From Meloidogyne chitwoodi (Eukaryota > Nematoda > Chromadorea > Rhabditida > Meloidogynidae): 64,000 nucleotides of DNA. A program made the position numbers and the translations under genes. Under the pieces are notes generated by a model that saw nothing but the letters and a program-made list of their open reading frames with translations, was not told the DNA's origin and made no database searches. Positions within the stretch are counted from its first letter, which is position 1; every line of letters begins with the position of its first letter. Shown here piece by piece: positions 48,692-60,020 of the stretch. Where the stretch lies: assembly GCA_015183035.1 (NCBI GenBank), contig JACZZP010000002.1:1984001-2048000 (forward strand), read 5' to 3'.

Positions 48692-48908
48692 CAGTGATGG
48701 GAAAGTTCCAAAATTTCTACGGAACTAGTTCCAGTTCCGGAAATTTTTTTTGAATTTTTGAAGTTCCAGTTCCGGAACTGCATTTTTAATTTTCATAGTT
48801 CCAGTTCAAGTTCCGAAACTATTGTGGGGTGAGGAACTAGTTCCGAAACCAGTTCCAGTTCAAAAAATTTGGTAGTTCCAGTCCGGAACTGGAACTTTCC
48901 CATCACTG
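48692..48908. mobile_element. 217-bp hAT-like MITE with AGTTCCGGAACT core, duplication GTGGACAT
   Basis: GTGGACAT lies at 48684-48691 and 48909-48916. The inverted ends are CAGTGATGGGAAAGTTCC and its exact reverse. The interior is repeats of GTTCCAGTTCCGGAACTAG, self-complementary like the cores of the 18998 and 44607 elements. There is no coding capacity. Confidence 0.93.
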
Positions 48909-48984
48909 GTGGACATACATAGAGTAGCAATTATTTCTTTTTAAAGAATGGAATAATAGAAAATTAAACTAGAAAAAAAACCAA

Positions 48985-49290
48985 AAAAGATTTACCAATA
49001 ATCAGTTTATATAATTATATCGTCTCTTGGACATTTGGATGATTAAATCCAGTTATCTTTATTCCATTATGACCCACCAATCTATACTTTATTATTTTAT
49101 TTAAAATTTTTAGCTTTAAAAACTTTAACAAATGTATTTTCTTATTATTTATACAACTATATATTATATTTTTTTAAAAAACTTTTTCCTTTTTTTAAAA
49201 GTTAACAATTAACCATTTCTGATAAATTTGTCTGTCGTTTTGTTTTTTATTTATTTATAAGTTATAGGTTTAATTTAATTGAATCTAAAA
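48985..49290. repeat. Duplicated segment A, copy 1
   Basis: Matches 53650-53960 along about 300 bp, including CGTCTCTTGGACATTTG and AACAATTAACCATTTCTGAT runs. No coding sequence. Confidence 0.8.
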
Positions 49291-50049
49291 ATAATATTAA
49301 TTCTAAAAAATACATATTAATCAATTTATTATATCATCAGGACATTCTACCATTAGTGTGTCTTTTTTATAGGGAATTTTAATTTGATTCTTTTTTAAGA
49401 TTTATATATTTTAATTTTTATTACATTAATTAGTTTTATATATTTGTTTATTGATCAGCGATCATCAAAAAATACAACAAAAATAAGGATTATAATTTAA
49501 ATATTAATGAATTAAAAGTATTAGTTGGCAATAAAATTTTGGCACTGAAATGAGGGGGGGGGGGCGTATGCAATTATGTATTAGTCAATGGCTTGGATGA
49601 AAAATCTGGTTAGAGATTTAAAATTAATTAAAATTTATTTTGAGATTGAAACATACTTATGTACGAATTTTATTTTAATTTCATTTAATAGATTATTAAA
49701 AAATAAAATTAATACATGAAAGCGATTTTCCATTATTAAACAAAAGATTTTTTAAGACGTTAATTTTAAGAAACGCTCATCCGCTCCTATATTATCCCTG
49801 ATGGAATTGATAAGGGAAGTACAATTGCAAAACTGAGAATGATGGATGTTTAATTATTGATGCTTATCCACTTGACTAATTTTATATCTTAAGTTATTGT
49901 TTTAAAATTTTCTAAAATAAACAATTGTTGCATTAAATCTAAAATATCTTTGGAACATTTAAAAAAATAAAAGAATTATTTTTAGAATAATACTGAAATC
50001 TGATAAATATGGATTATAGGTATATTAAACTTGAAAGATTAGTTGAAGT
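49291..50049. other. Intergenic sequence
   Basis: No gene seen. A run of about 12 G residues with one flanking C lies near 49553-49564, just after a GGCACTGAAATG motif; it may mark a sequence-quality problem. Confidence 0.4.
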
Positions 50050-50055
50050 TTGGGA

Positions 50056-50345
50056 AACGTTAAAACATTTAAGATTTACGGAAACATCATTAAAACATTT
50101 AAAATTTCCGGAAACAATATAAACATCATTAAAACATTTAAAATTTCCGGAAACAATATAAACATCATTAAAACATTTAAAATTTCCGGAAACATTAACA
50201 TTAAAACATTTAGGGTTTCCAGAAAAGTTTTATTTAAAGTTTCTTTAGCCTTAATACAAATCCCTATTTAAATAATTTTGATAAACATAAGGGAAATTTT
50301 TTTTCTTGCTCAAAGCTAGTTTTTTAATTTTTCCCTTTATATTTA
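50056..50345. repeat. Tandem 38-bp repeats and duplicated segment B, copy 1
   Basis: Four to five tandem units of AAAACATTTAAAATTTCCGG with an AACAATATAAACATCATT spacer run from 50056 to 50235. The sequence after them (TTTTGATAAACATAAGGGAA) recurs at 53505-53645 next to a single degenerate unit. Confidence 0.8.
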
Positions 50346-50521
50346 GTCTATAAGCTTTGACTTATAAGTTTATAACAATATAGGATATTCAAATATTTTC
50401 TTATACTCATTTTCCCAACTTATTCTTTATGTGAGGGCAGAATTTTTTTCATATTATTTTAATTTCTTCCTTTTACTTAAAATAAATATTAAAATATTTA
50501 TTTATATATTTATAGATAAAA

Positions 50522-51203
50522 ATGAAAAATCAATACAACAACAAAAAAAATAAAAATGTTCCACGTCCTTTACCTATCAAATTGTTTTTTGAAATACTCA
50601 GGGCAGCTAATATAAGGCATTAAAATAGATTAAAAAATTTAAAAAACTTAAAAAGTTTAAAAAATATCGAAAAAGATTCAAAATAAATTGTATCTTTAGA
50701 CATCAACACAACGCTTATAAGGACACCCAAGAGATTCAGTTCCTTTGGTTGTCCTTTTACAGGAGTTAAATTAAAATTTTGTAATTTAAAAAATTAATTT
50801 TACTATTTTAATGCCCAAAAATAAAATATTAGTAATAATGAAAAAACAATATTTAATTTGGAAAAAAAGATTAAAAAATATTCTTTAAAATTAATATCTT
50901 CAACTACAATAATATTTATCAATTTTAAAAAATGGACAGGAAAACTTTTTATAATTTATGTATTGGCAGGAATAATTTTCAAAAAATTATTTGGAAGAAT
51001 TAAGGTTTGTAAAATGGTTAAATTTTGTCCAAAAATAAATAGAAAAAATTATAGTAAGAGGTAATCTTATTGGTGAAAAAAGAACAAATAGTATGTATAG
51101 ATTATGTATTGAGAAAAGAAAAATAGAAAACCAAAATATAGTAATCCAAAAAATTGAAAATAAATTAAAAATTTTAAGATTTATTTTTCAAAAAATTCAA
51201 TAA
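50522..51203 (+). pseudogene. Possible F-box-type gene remnant
   Basis: A short frame from 50522 begins with a Lys/Asn-rich stretch and then VPRPLPIKLFFEILRAANI, which resembles the start of an F-box (L-P-x-x-L-x-x-E-I-L), but it stops after about 35 codons. Further open pieces (50858-51064 and, in a shifted frame, up to 51203) look like the C-terminal part of a similar protein. No consistent splice model joins them. It is treated as decayed. Confidence 0.3.
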
Positions 51204-51727
51204 ATTGAAATATATTTTAACAACAAATTTGTAAGAGCTTAAAACATTTTTATTGCTTTATGTAAATAATTTAAAATAGCCCTGAGACTCGATTGGCGCC
51301 AGACTCGTTCATATTAAAATTAAATATGTTTCAAAGTTTCTAATTCAGTATTAAGGCTTTTGAACTATTTATTTTTATATTACACTCATTCTGAACAAAA
51401 TAAATCATTAAAAAACTTAAAATATGAGAGTTACGTTCTTAAAGACTAATCAGAACAATCAAAAACAAATTGATAGAAAATCGAGTTATTTATTAATATT
51501 AAAACTGTGACACTGAACTGTCTATCTGATAAAATGACATATTATCCCATGTAAGAGAACAAAAATTTTTGATGTCTAGAAACATTTATTATTAGTTGAC
51601 ATTTTGAAATAATAAATATTGAAATTTACCGAGATGAGTTTAAACTAACGTTCTGTGAATTATTTATTTAATTTCATTATAAAAATTTTTGAAGCAATTC
51701 TTAAATAATTTTTATATTTTTTAGAAG

Positions 51728-53038
51728 ATGAATCCTTCAAAATGTGCATGCGGCAAAGCAAAAGCAAAATATACTGATGATGAGTGCAAAACATGTTGGT
51801 GGGCGAAACAAAGTATTGGTATTCAAGCTAAAAAAGCATGTGAACCATATGAAAAAAAAGTAATTTTTTAATTTTATTATAAGCTAAGAATTTTTTAACG
51901 TAAATTTTCAAAATTTAATATTGTTAGAGATTTAACTATTTTCTTGTTTAGAAATTGGCTAAAACTCGATCAAATATTGGTTCTGAATTTTTGCAATTGG
52001 TTGAAAAACCTAATTTGGTTATTAATGAAAACCCGTCTAATTTGCATTTTGTTAAAAATCCGTCTGCTTTGGTTTTAAATGAGGAACAACAACGTCTAGC
52101 TGGAGACTTTTCTTCTGTGATTGATACAATGGTTAATATTTGTATACATTTTTTCTAATTCCTCATTTTAAAATAATTCACCATTTCAGACAGTTGTTCC
52201 TCCCGGCGGTTACATACAATCGTCTTCTTTGCAAGCACAAGCAGCTCCTCAACAGCATTTGCCTCCTTTTTTTCAAGCTGATCAATTGGTAAATATTTTT
52301 ATAAAATTTTAACACAAAAGCTTATTAAGTCCTTCTTTGGTTACGGGTCTTTATCCTTTTATTTTCATATTACTAAATAACTAGTTTTTATTTTCCAGCC
52401 TCTATTGCCAGTTGGGCCAACTAGTTCTTTGATGGAGCAACAAATTACTTATAGGCAACAAGTAATCTTTTTGTTTATTTTAAAAATAATTATACGCTTT
52501 TATGAGACAATTTATTTTCTAAGTTTTAGCTCTTTTACTTTTAATTTTTATAAACTTCAGGAATTAATGACTCCAGCTTTCACACCGTACGAGCGCATAA
52601 TTGATATTACAAGCCATGCCCAACAGAACCTATTAGTGCATGATCTTGGTGTTCATGATTTGGTTCAGATGTGGAGTGTAAATCTTAGTGTGGAAAATTT
52701 TTCAATTTCTGCTATTCAAGTATTTTTATTATTCTTTTATTTTATATTTAATTTTTAAAGATTCGATTTATTTGTGACATAAATGGGTACAATTTACTTG
52801 TACATTGCAGAAGGACTATTTCTCAGGATGAATTTGGATCGGACTTTCATGAGAAAAATCGCCGCTACAAACTTCCAGCAAACGTCGACATCAATACAAT
52901 TTTGGTAAAAATTAAAATAAATATTTTAATTTTTTATATCATTTTTACACAAATTATCAAAAAATTTAGGCTCACTTACGTAATGGCGTTTTGACTATCT
53001 CAGCAGAGAAATTTAAGAATTTTTCAAAAAGTAATTGA
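51728..53038 (+). CDS. Small heat-shock protein (alpha-crystallin domain), 281 aa
   Basis: Seven exons (51728-51859, 51952-52131, 52190-52288, 52399-52461, 52561-52719, 52761-52904, 52970-53038) all join in phase 0. The C-terminal half is an alpha-crystallin domain: a VNLSVENFS strand, a central IRFICDINGYNLLVHCRR, FHEKNRRYKLPANVD and the hallmark NGVLTIS near residues 264-270. sHSPs are ATP-independent chaperones that form oligomers. The first 44 residues hold CAC and, after 11 residues, CKTC, a C-x-C...C-x2-C arrangement that may bind a metal. A Gln/Pro-rich linker follows. This head is unusual and makes the protein longer than typical sHSPs (150-210 aa). TTTTTTAG directly before AAGATG would suit a spliced-leader acceptor. 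Confidence 0.85.
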
Positions 53039-54340
53039 AGTTGTTTAAATTTTTGAAATTATTTTATACGGACAATTGGACAAAAAATTTACTTTATGAT
53101 TTCTTAATTTATTTATTTCCAATTATAAGCACCTATAATGATTTATTTTTTATTTTTTTTATTTCATAAAATAAAAAAAATCATTTTTTACTTTTCCGAT
53201 ATTTATTGTTAAAACTTCAAATAATTAAATTATCCACCATCATCGTCTAGCTGAAATATTTAAATTTTTGACAGAAAAATTATTTTTTATCTGTGAATAT
53301 TGATATTATTGCTCCTTGAGTATCATAAATGAACGAATTATTTTTCCATCTAAATCAAGTTTAAAACTATCCCATATTATCTTACAATTATTGAAGAAAA
53401 TATTATGAACAATTGAAAATGATAAAATAAATAAAATGTTAAGTGAAATAACAATATTAAAAATCCACAAACATTTTCGTAAGTAAAAATAACTAAGCAT
53501 TTTAGGAAACATTATAAACACCATTAAAACAAAGTTTCAGGAAAAGTTTTATTTAGTTTCCTTTAGCCTACTATAGATTTTTAAATAATTTTGATAAACA
53601 TAAGGGAATTTTTTTCTCTTGCCCAAAGCTAGTTTATTAATTTCGCCCATATGATTTACCTATAATTAGTTTATTTAACTTTATCGTCTCTTGGACATTT
53701 GTGTAATTAAATCCAATTACCTATTATTCCATTATGATCCATCTACACTTTATTATTTTATTTAAAAATTTTTAACTTTAAAAACTTTAACAAATGTTTT
53801 TTCTTATTATTTATACAACTATTTATTATAATTTTTTTAAAAAAAAACTTTCCTTTTTTAAAAGTTAACAATTAACCATTTCTGATAAATTTGTCTGTCG
53901 TTTGTTTTTTATTTATAAGTTATAGGTTTAATTTAATTGAATCTAAAAATAGGTTATTTGTAAAATATTTATGTTAATCAATTTATTATACATATTTAAA
54001 AACTTTATTATCGAAAAAATAATATTATATAATCAAAATAAAATAAATTTTATTCAAAAATAAAGAAAAAAATCAAATAATTCTCAAAAAAAAGGTTTAA
54101 AAATTTTACTTAGGTATATGTATATAATTATATTTATTTAATAAATAGCCCTGTAAAAATAAAGTAAAATTAAATATATTTTAGAAAATTAATTTAATTA
54201 AAAATAATGAATTAAAATAGAAAAAAAATTGGCACTATTGCAACCCGTAAATTTAAATGCATTTTATTGAATATTTTCTAGAGCAAATACATTTATCTAA
54301 AAAAATTGTTAATAATTATTATAATAATTATATATTTTAC
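53039..54340. other. Intergenic region with duplicated segments
   Basis: No exon seen on either strand. The middle (53505-53960) consists of copies of segments found at 50095-50345 and 48985-49290 in the opposite order. Confidence 0.55.
53505..53960. repeat. Duplicated segments B and A, copy 2 (permuted order)
   Basis: 53505-53645 matches 50095-50345 (ending in CATAAGGGAA and CAAAGCTAGTTT), and 53650-53960 matches 48985-49290. The order is reversed relative to copy 1 while the orientation is the same. Confidence 0.75.
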
Positions 54341-57300
54341 CTATAATGTATTAGAAGAAGAACGTCCTAAAGGTATTTTATGTACTAAAGCAATTCTATT
54401 AATTGTTGAGTTGTTTAATTGTTCAGCTGTAATATTTGAGCATTTAGTGTTATTTAATATATCAATATTCTGTTTTAAAAAATAAAATATAAATTTTAAT
54501 TAATATTTTCTTAATTTTTGTTGATTACTGGACTTAGCGGCATATAGGTATATAAATTTTTACAATTAAAGTTTATATTTTACAATTCAGGTTTACATTT
54601 TTACAATTCATGTTTATTTTTTAGAATTATTTTACTTTAAAATTTATTACAAAAAAATAAAAATAAACAAACATAAATTGAAGTAAAATCTTCTTTCCTT
54701 TCATTTCCAAAAGATTTATCTAAAGATTGTTCAAAAACTTTATTTTTGCATTTTCGTTTCCGACGTCCTTCTGTAGAGCTATCCAAATGAGAAATACTAG
54801 CTTTACTTGATTCACCTCCACTACTTCCCAAACCAGCATCTGAGGAAGCAGAACCAGCAGAAAAATTACTATAAAATAATAAAAATGTTGTCAATTTATT
54901 ATTTTACCTATGTGACTTAGAAGAACGCCCAGATTCTCTCAATTCTCTACTATTATCTTGAGAAAATAATTGAGAATTTCCTTCATTATTTTTTTCTTCG
55001 TCTAATTTTGTATTTATTGTAAAAACTAAATTTCCACCAAAAATGCTATTTTTGTTAATATTTTTATCTTTTTGTTTAGGTAATGGAAGTGCAGTTAATA
55101 CAGCTGGAAGAAGAACAAGGCCATGAAACATACCCAATGAGACAACAACAATAATTGTCTTTAAAAATAAATAATTTATTAATTATTAGTTTTAAAATTA
55201 TAATTATTGGAGAAAAAAGATTTACAAAATTCAAGTTTATTTTTGTAATCACAATTCAAGTTTATTTTTGTAATCACAATTCAAGTTTATTTTTGTAATT
55301 AAAATTCAAGTTTATTTGTAATTTCAAAGTTTTTAATTTTATAATCAAAATTAAAAATTTATAACTTACTTTAAGAAAAACCATAGCCAAATAAGATTGT
55401 TTAAAAAGAAGAGGGAGAAGTGCAACTATTGTAGAAATTCCTACCTATAAAATAATAATTGTTTTATATTATTTTTATAAAAATTATTTACCTGAACCAT
55501 TGGATAACCAATAACAGTTAATGCTTGTTGCATTCTCAAACGAGGATTCTAAATATTAAAATATAAATATATTTTTAAATTTTAAAAACTCCTTCTGGTG
55601 CTTTATAGTAATGATAACTTATATGTGCAGTAAAATCAACACTAATGCCAATAGCCTAAAATTTATTTATTTTTTAATTTTTTTAAATTTTAAATTTTAC
55701 CATTAATAATGAAGCCATTGAAAGTGGATCCAAATCAATATTCCACATTGATAAAATTCCAAAAATACCCCAACTAATGGAAAACACGGAGAATACAGCA
55801 GCTATGACACTAAAAATCTTAATAAATATTTTCTAAAATTAATTTTTATTCACCTTAAAAAATAAGGAATAAATAACATGCAGACAATACAAGTACAAAC
55901 TAATGCAGCTGCTACACTTCCAAATATTGTTTGATCTATTGATATTTTCTAAAAAAGGAAAAAATAACCTTAAAATATTTTAATTTTTAAATAGTGTAAC
56001 AATAAAAGAAATTCAAAAATTAATATTTATTAAAAATAATACTTGATCAACAAAAGGAGTGTGATCACTATAAGCAAAAACCTTCATATATGAATAATGT
56101 GCTGCTATTCTTCTCCATTCGTTTACCTATTAAAAAATTTTATAATTTTTTCAAAAAGTTAAAAATATTCACCGTTGGCACCAATTCATGATATTTAATA
56201 ACCCGATGAAAATTAGTAACAAAAAAGAAAGAATTAATACATTCAGGTTTATTTAAATTACAAGCACTTTCATTATAATGAACAAATGAACTTAAATAAA
56301 AATATGCTGCAGATTTAAAAAATGAAGGAATTTCTGTATAAGTAAAACGAGGAGAAGTAAATTCATCTGATGGATCAATCTATTTTTAAAAAAATAAATT
56401 AAATTAATAAAGTTAGCTTCAGTTATATAATTAATTTTTTTTAACATTTATTTTTAGGTAATCACCATAAAATTATTAAAATTATTTTTTAAGGAAACAG
56501 AAAAAAATAAGATAAAAGAAAGTTTAAAGCGCAGAGAAAGGTAACTTACTCTGCGCTCTCTGCCTTTGTCTAAAATAACTACCGTATATGTGATTATTTT
56601 CTAATAATTTTTTTAAATTTAGATAAAAATATTATTTAAATTTTAAAAAATAAATAATAAAATTAAACTTATTTCTAAAAATTAAGGTTTTAAAATTTAG
56701 CTAATTTTTAAATTTATGAAAAAATTCTGAATACGCGATCTGCTTTAAATTCTTTTTTATTTTATGGAAGTGGACTACTAATTGGACATTTTCCTAATTT
56801 TTTATTACTTCATGGTCGTCAATATTTTCATTCCCATTGCTATAAAATCGAAGAAAATCTTCATATTGTTGAAGCCAGAAAAATGTAGATTCTTGGCCAT
56901 AACTATTTAATGCATTTTCAAAATCCCAAACAAGCTGTTTAATTCCTAAATAATTAATTAAATTATTTTCACAACATTTTTTCTATTATTTTTTATTTGC
57001 CTTTAAAAATTTATAATTTTTAAATAATAATAAAAAATATCTCAACTAGTTAATTGTTGTAAATCTCTCATATCACCAGGATTTAAAACAAAAATAGTAA
57101 TTGGTTGCATATTTTTCAATGCCATTTCAAATTGCATTTGAAAATCATGTAAATAAGAATTAGGTAAAGCCATTTTGTCAATTGAAATATTTGATTGAAG
57201 TTTACGAATACCAAACCAACAGAGAAAAAAATAAAAACACATAAATATGGCAAGAAGTATTCTTTTTAAAAATTAATAAATTATTTTTCAAATATAAAAT

Positions 57301-60020
57301 AATAATTATTATTTTTAAATTCACCTTGTTGTCCATTGTGTAACAGCCCAAGCCCAAAATTTTATTATATTATTATGAGATTTAATTGCTATAGATGCAG
57401 CAATTGAATAAAACTTGAAATATAAATTTTAAAATTTATAATAAAAAATATTAAAAGATAAAAGAATTTTTTCTTACATTATTATTTGGTTGAACAGTCT
57501 CTTTGCTACAAATTGTAGAATTATTCTTTTTATTATTAATTTCTCTATTTTCATTAAAACAAATAATAGCAGAAAGAAAAACTAGTTGATATAGCCAACC
57601 TTAAATAAATAAATAAACTTGTTTTTTACAATTGTAAAATTTAATAAACTTGTTTTTTACAATTGTAAAATTTAATAAACTTGTTTTTTACAAATAGAAA
57701 AAATAAACTTATTCTACAATTGTAAAGTAAGAAATAAACTTGTTTTTTAAATTTTAGAATTAAAAAAATATTTACAAATTGTAATTGCTAATGCAGAGAA
57801 AATACAAAAAGTTCTAACTGCTGGTGTATCAGAAAATGCTCCAATAGCAAATGAAATAACATTTGTAAGTGAACTTCAAATTAATTATTTAAATAATTTA
57901 AAAACCTTTTTATACCTTATAGTTATAGAAGGACCAGCATCTTCTAAACATAAAGCCATTCTTTTCGATAATAAATTATTTTTATTATAAAAATTAATAT
58001 TATTTTGCTTAAAAATTTTATTTGTTCTATGCCAGGCACGCATCTAAAAAAAAAAAATATATTTTTTTTTTAATTTAATAATTAAAAAATAACCAAAATA
58101 AATATATCATCTACACCAACAGAAAGAACCAAAAAAAGTGCAGCAACAATAATTGATTGAAATTTATAACCAGTTGCTGACATTAATCCAATTGATGTTG
58201 ACTAGAATTAAAAAAATAATAATAATTTTTAAATTTAAAAAAAATAAATAAAATTACCATGGAAAAAAGAGGAACTAAACAACCAATAAAACATTCTATA
58301 AAACGATTTTCTTCTTTTTTAGCTCTAAATGATGTTAAGATGACGAAAATCTTTTTTAAAAAAATATTTTAAACTCAAAAAGATATTTTTTTAATTAAAA
58401 AAAAATATTTTTACAATCATAAAAACAACAGAAGTAGCTAATAATGGAGCAGTTTCAGCTCCCATTCTTCTAACTTCTTGTGTAACCAAATAATCACTGG
58501 TCATTCCAGTCTATATAAATTAATTAATTTAATTTTTAAAAATATATAATATTTACTTTTAATAAATTTGAATATATTGGATTTTCAAAAAGTTTAATTG
58601 CTGCTATAAAATATTTAAAAATTAATAAATTAAATAATAAAAATTTAACCATTTTGCCATTTAACAAGTAAATCTTTGTCTTCATAATTAGCAACCAAAA
58701 AGAAGGGCATTATCTTAAATAAATTTAAAATAAATAAATAATTAAAATAAATATTTACAGCAGTTGAAAATGTTTCAAGTAATTTAATTGTTGAAACTTT
58801 TTTATTATTATTTCCTCCAGTCTTTCTCTGTAAAGCTAAAAGAAATGCTTGTTCTTCTTGTGTTGTTGTTGTTATTTCATTCTTCTCATTATTATTTTTA
58901 TTATTATTATTTTCATTTCCAGTAAAATTTTTAAGAGAAACACCATAAATATTATTACCTTTTTTTAATAAATTAATTTTTAATTTAATTAGAAAAATAT
59001 TTATTAAATATTTTTATTAATAATTCTTTAAAATAATTAAAACAAATTAAAAATATTTAAATTAATAATTAAAAATATTTATAAAAATAATATTATAATT
59101 TAGATTATTTAATTAAAATAATATTAAAAAAATAAATTACCAATAAATGCTCTAGTACCAAATAATTCAACTGCTGGGTAAGTATAAGTTAAAGGTTGTT
59201 GTGGGTCATAAACTTTTAAAAAGGCTAAGAATGCAGTGTTAAGTTCACAATAAGGTTCACAAATATTTCGATAATTATATAAATGACCATTTTTTTCAAT
59301 AAAAATCTTTAAAAATAATTAATTTTAATTAATTAATTTTAATTAATTAATTTTAATTAATTTATTTTAATTAATTTATTTTAATTAATTTATTTACTTC
59401 TTGTTGAAGGGCACGAGTTAAATTATAAAGTAACCAACGATATTCTGTACGTAAAAGATTTCCTCCATCTCTTGCTCGGCTCATAATATAACAAGGATCT
59501 AATGTTCCATTCTTTTTAATTAAATAATATAAAAATTAAAATTTAATTTATTTATTTTCAAATTATCTATTTTTTAATAAATTAAATATATATTTTTTTA
59601 ATAAAATAAAAATAAGCTAATAAATTAAAAATAATATTTAATCTTTTAATTAATTTTTGAATAAATAAATTAATTACTAATTTATTTTTAAAAATTAATT
59701 CATATAAATAAATATTTAAAAAATTAATTAAAAAATTAATTTACTTGTTTTAAAAAATATTTAGCAATTTTATATTCATTTTTGCTAGGAGCATTTAAAG
59801 GTGAATATTCTGTCCTAACATTATTAATTTCTTCAAAACGTAAAAGTCCAATACTTGAAATTAAAGTAATAACAATTACAGTAAATATTATTTTGAGATA
59901 ATTATTTCCTTTAAAAAATAAATTTTAAATTAAATTAAAAAATAATTAATTAAAATTCTTACCGATTTGATAACCTAATAAATAAAATCCTTTTTCAAAT
60001 AAAAGTGTTGGGTGTCTCAT
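54341..60020 (-). CDS. Patched-related (PTR) sterol-sensing-domain protein, about 1,060 aa
   Basis: About 26 short exons, from the Met at 60020 to the TAG at 54343-54341. PTR proteins are RND-type 12-helix membrane proteins related to Patched; in nematodes they act in cuticle, moulting and lumen formation. The first exon gives RHPTLLFEKGFYLLGYQIG, followed by TM1, then YSPLNAPS. The sterol-sensing half contains GVDDIFIL in the exon near 58100-58200. The second RND half contains GISVDFTAHISYHYYKAPEG near 55600, and SLGMFHGLVLLPAVLTALP near 55100, both family signatures. The cytoplasmic tail is Ser-rich with a basic KRKCKNK. Several introns contain repeats (a hairpin repeat at 56520; tandem repeats at 54545, 55205 and 57600). 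The exact orthologue among the PTR genes cannot be named from sequence alone. Confidence 0.88.
55205..55335. repeat. Intronic tandem repeat, about 28-bp unit
   Basis: Four copies of CAAGTTTATTTTTGTAAT plus an ATCACAATT spacer lie in a PTR intron. Related motifs occur in the intron at 54545-54625. Confidence 0.75.
56520..56575. repeat. Dispersed hairpin repeat, copy 4 (in a PTR intron)
   Basis: A perfect 8-bp stem GCGCAGAG (56529-56536) / CTCTGCGC (56549-56556) encloses AAAGGTAACTTA. The following 150 bases resemble the flanks of copies 2 and 3. Confidence 0.8.
57600..57745. repeat. Intronic tandem repeat, about 33-bp unit
   Basis: Four copies of AATAAACTTGTTTTTTACAA with ATTGTAAAATTT between them, in a PTR intron. 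Reversed, the unit contains the CAAGTTTATT core of the 55205 repeat. Confidence 0.75.

Noticed and set aside
49553..49564. Poly-G run as a possible G-quadruplex or regulatory site
   Set aside because: An isolated homopolymer in an A+T-rich assembly is more likely a sequencing or assembly effect.
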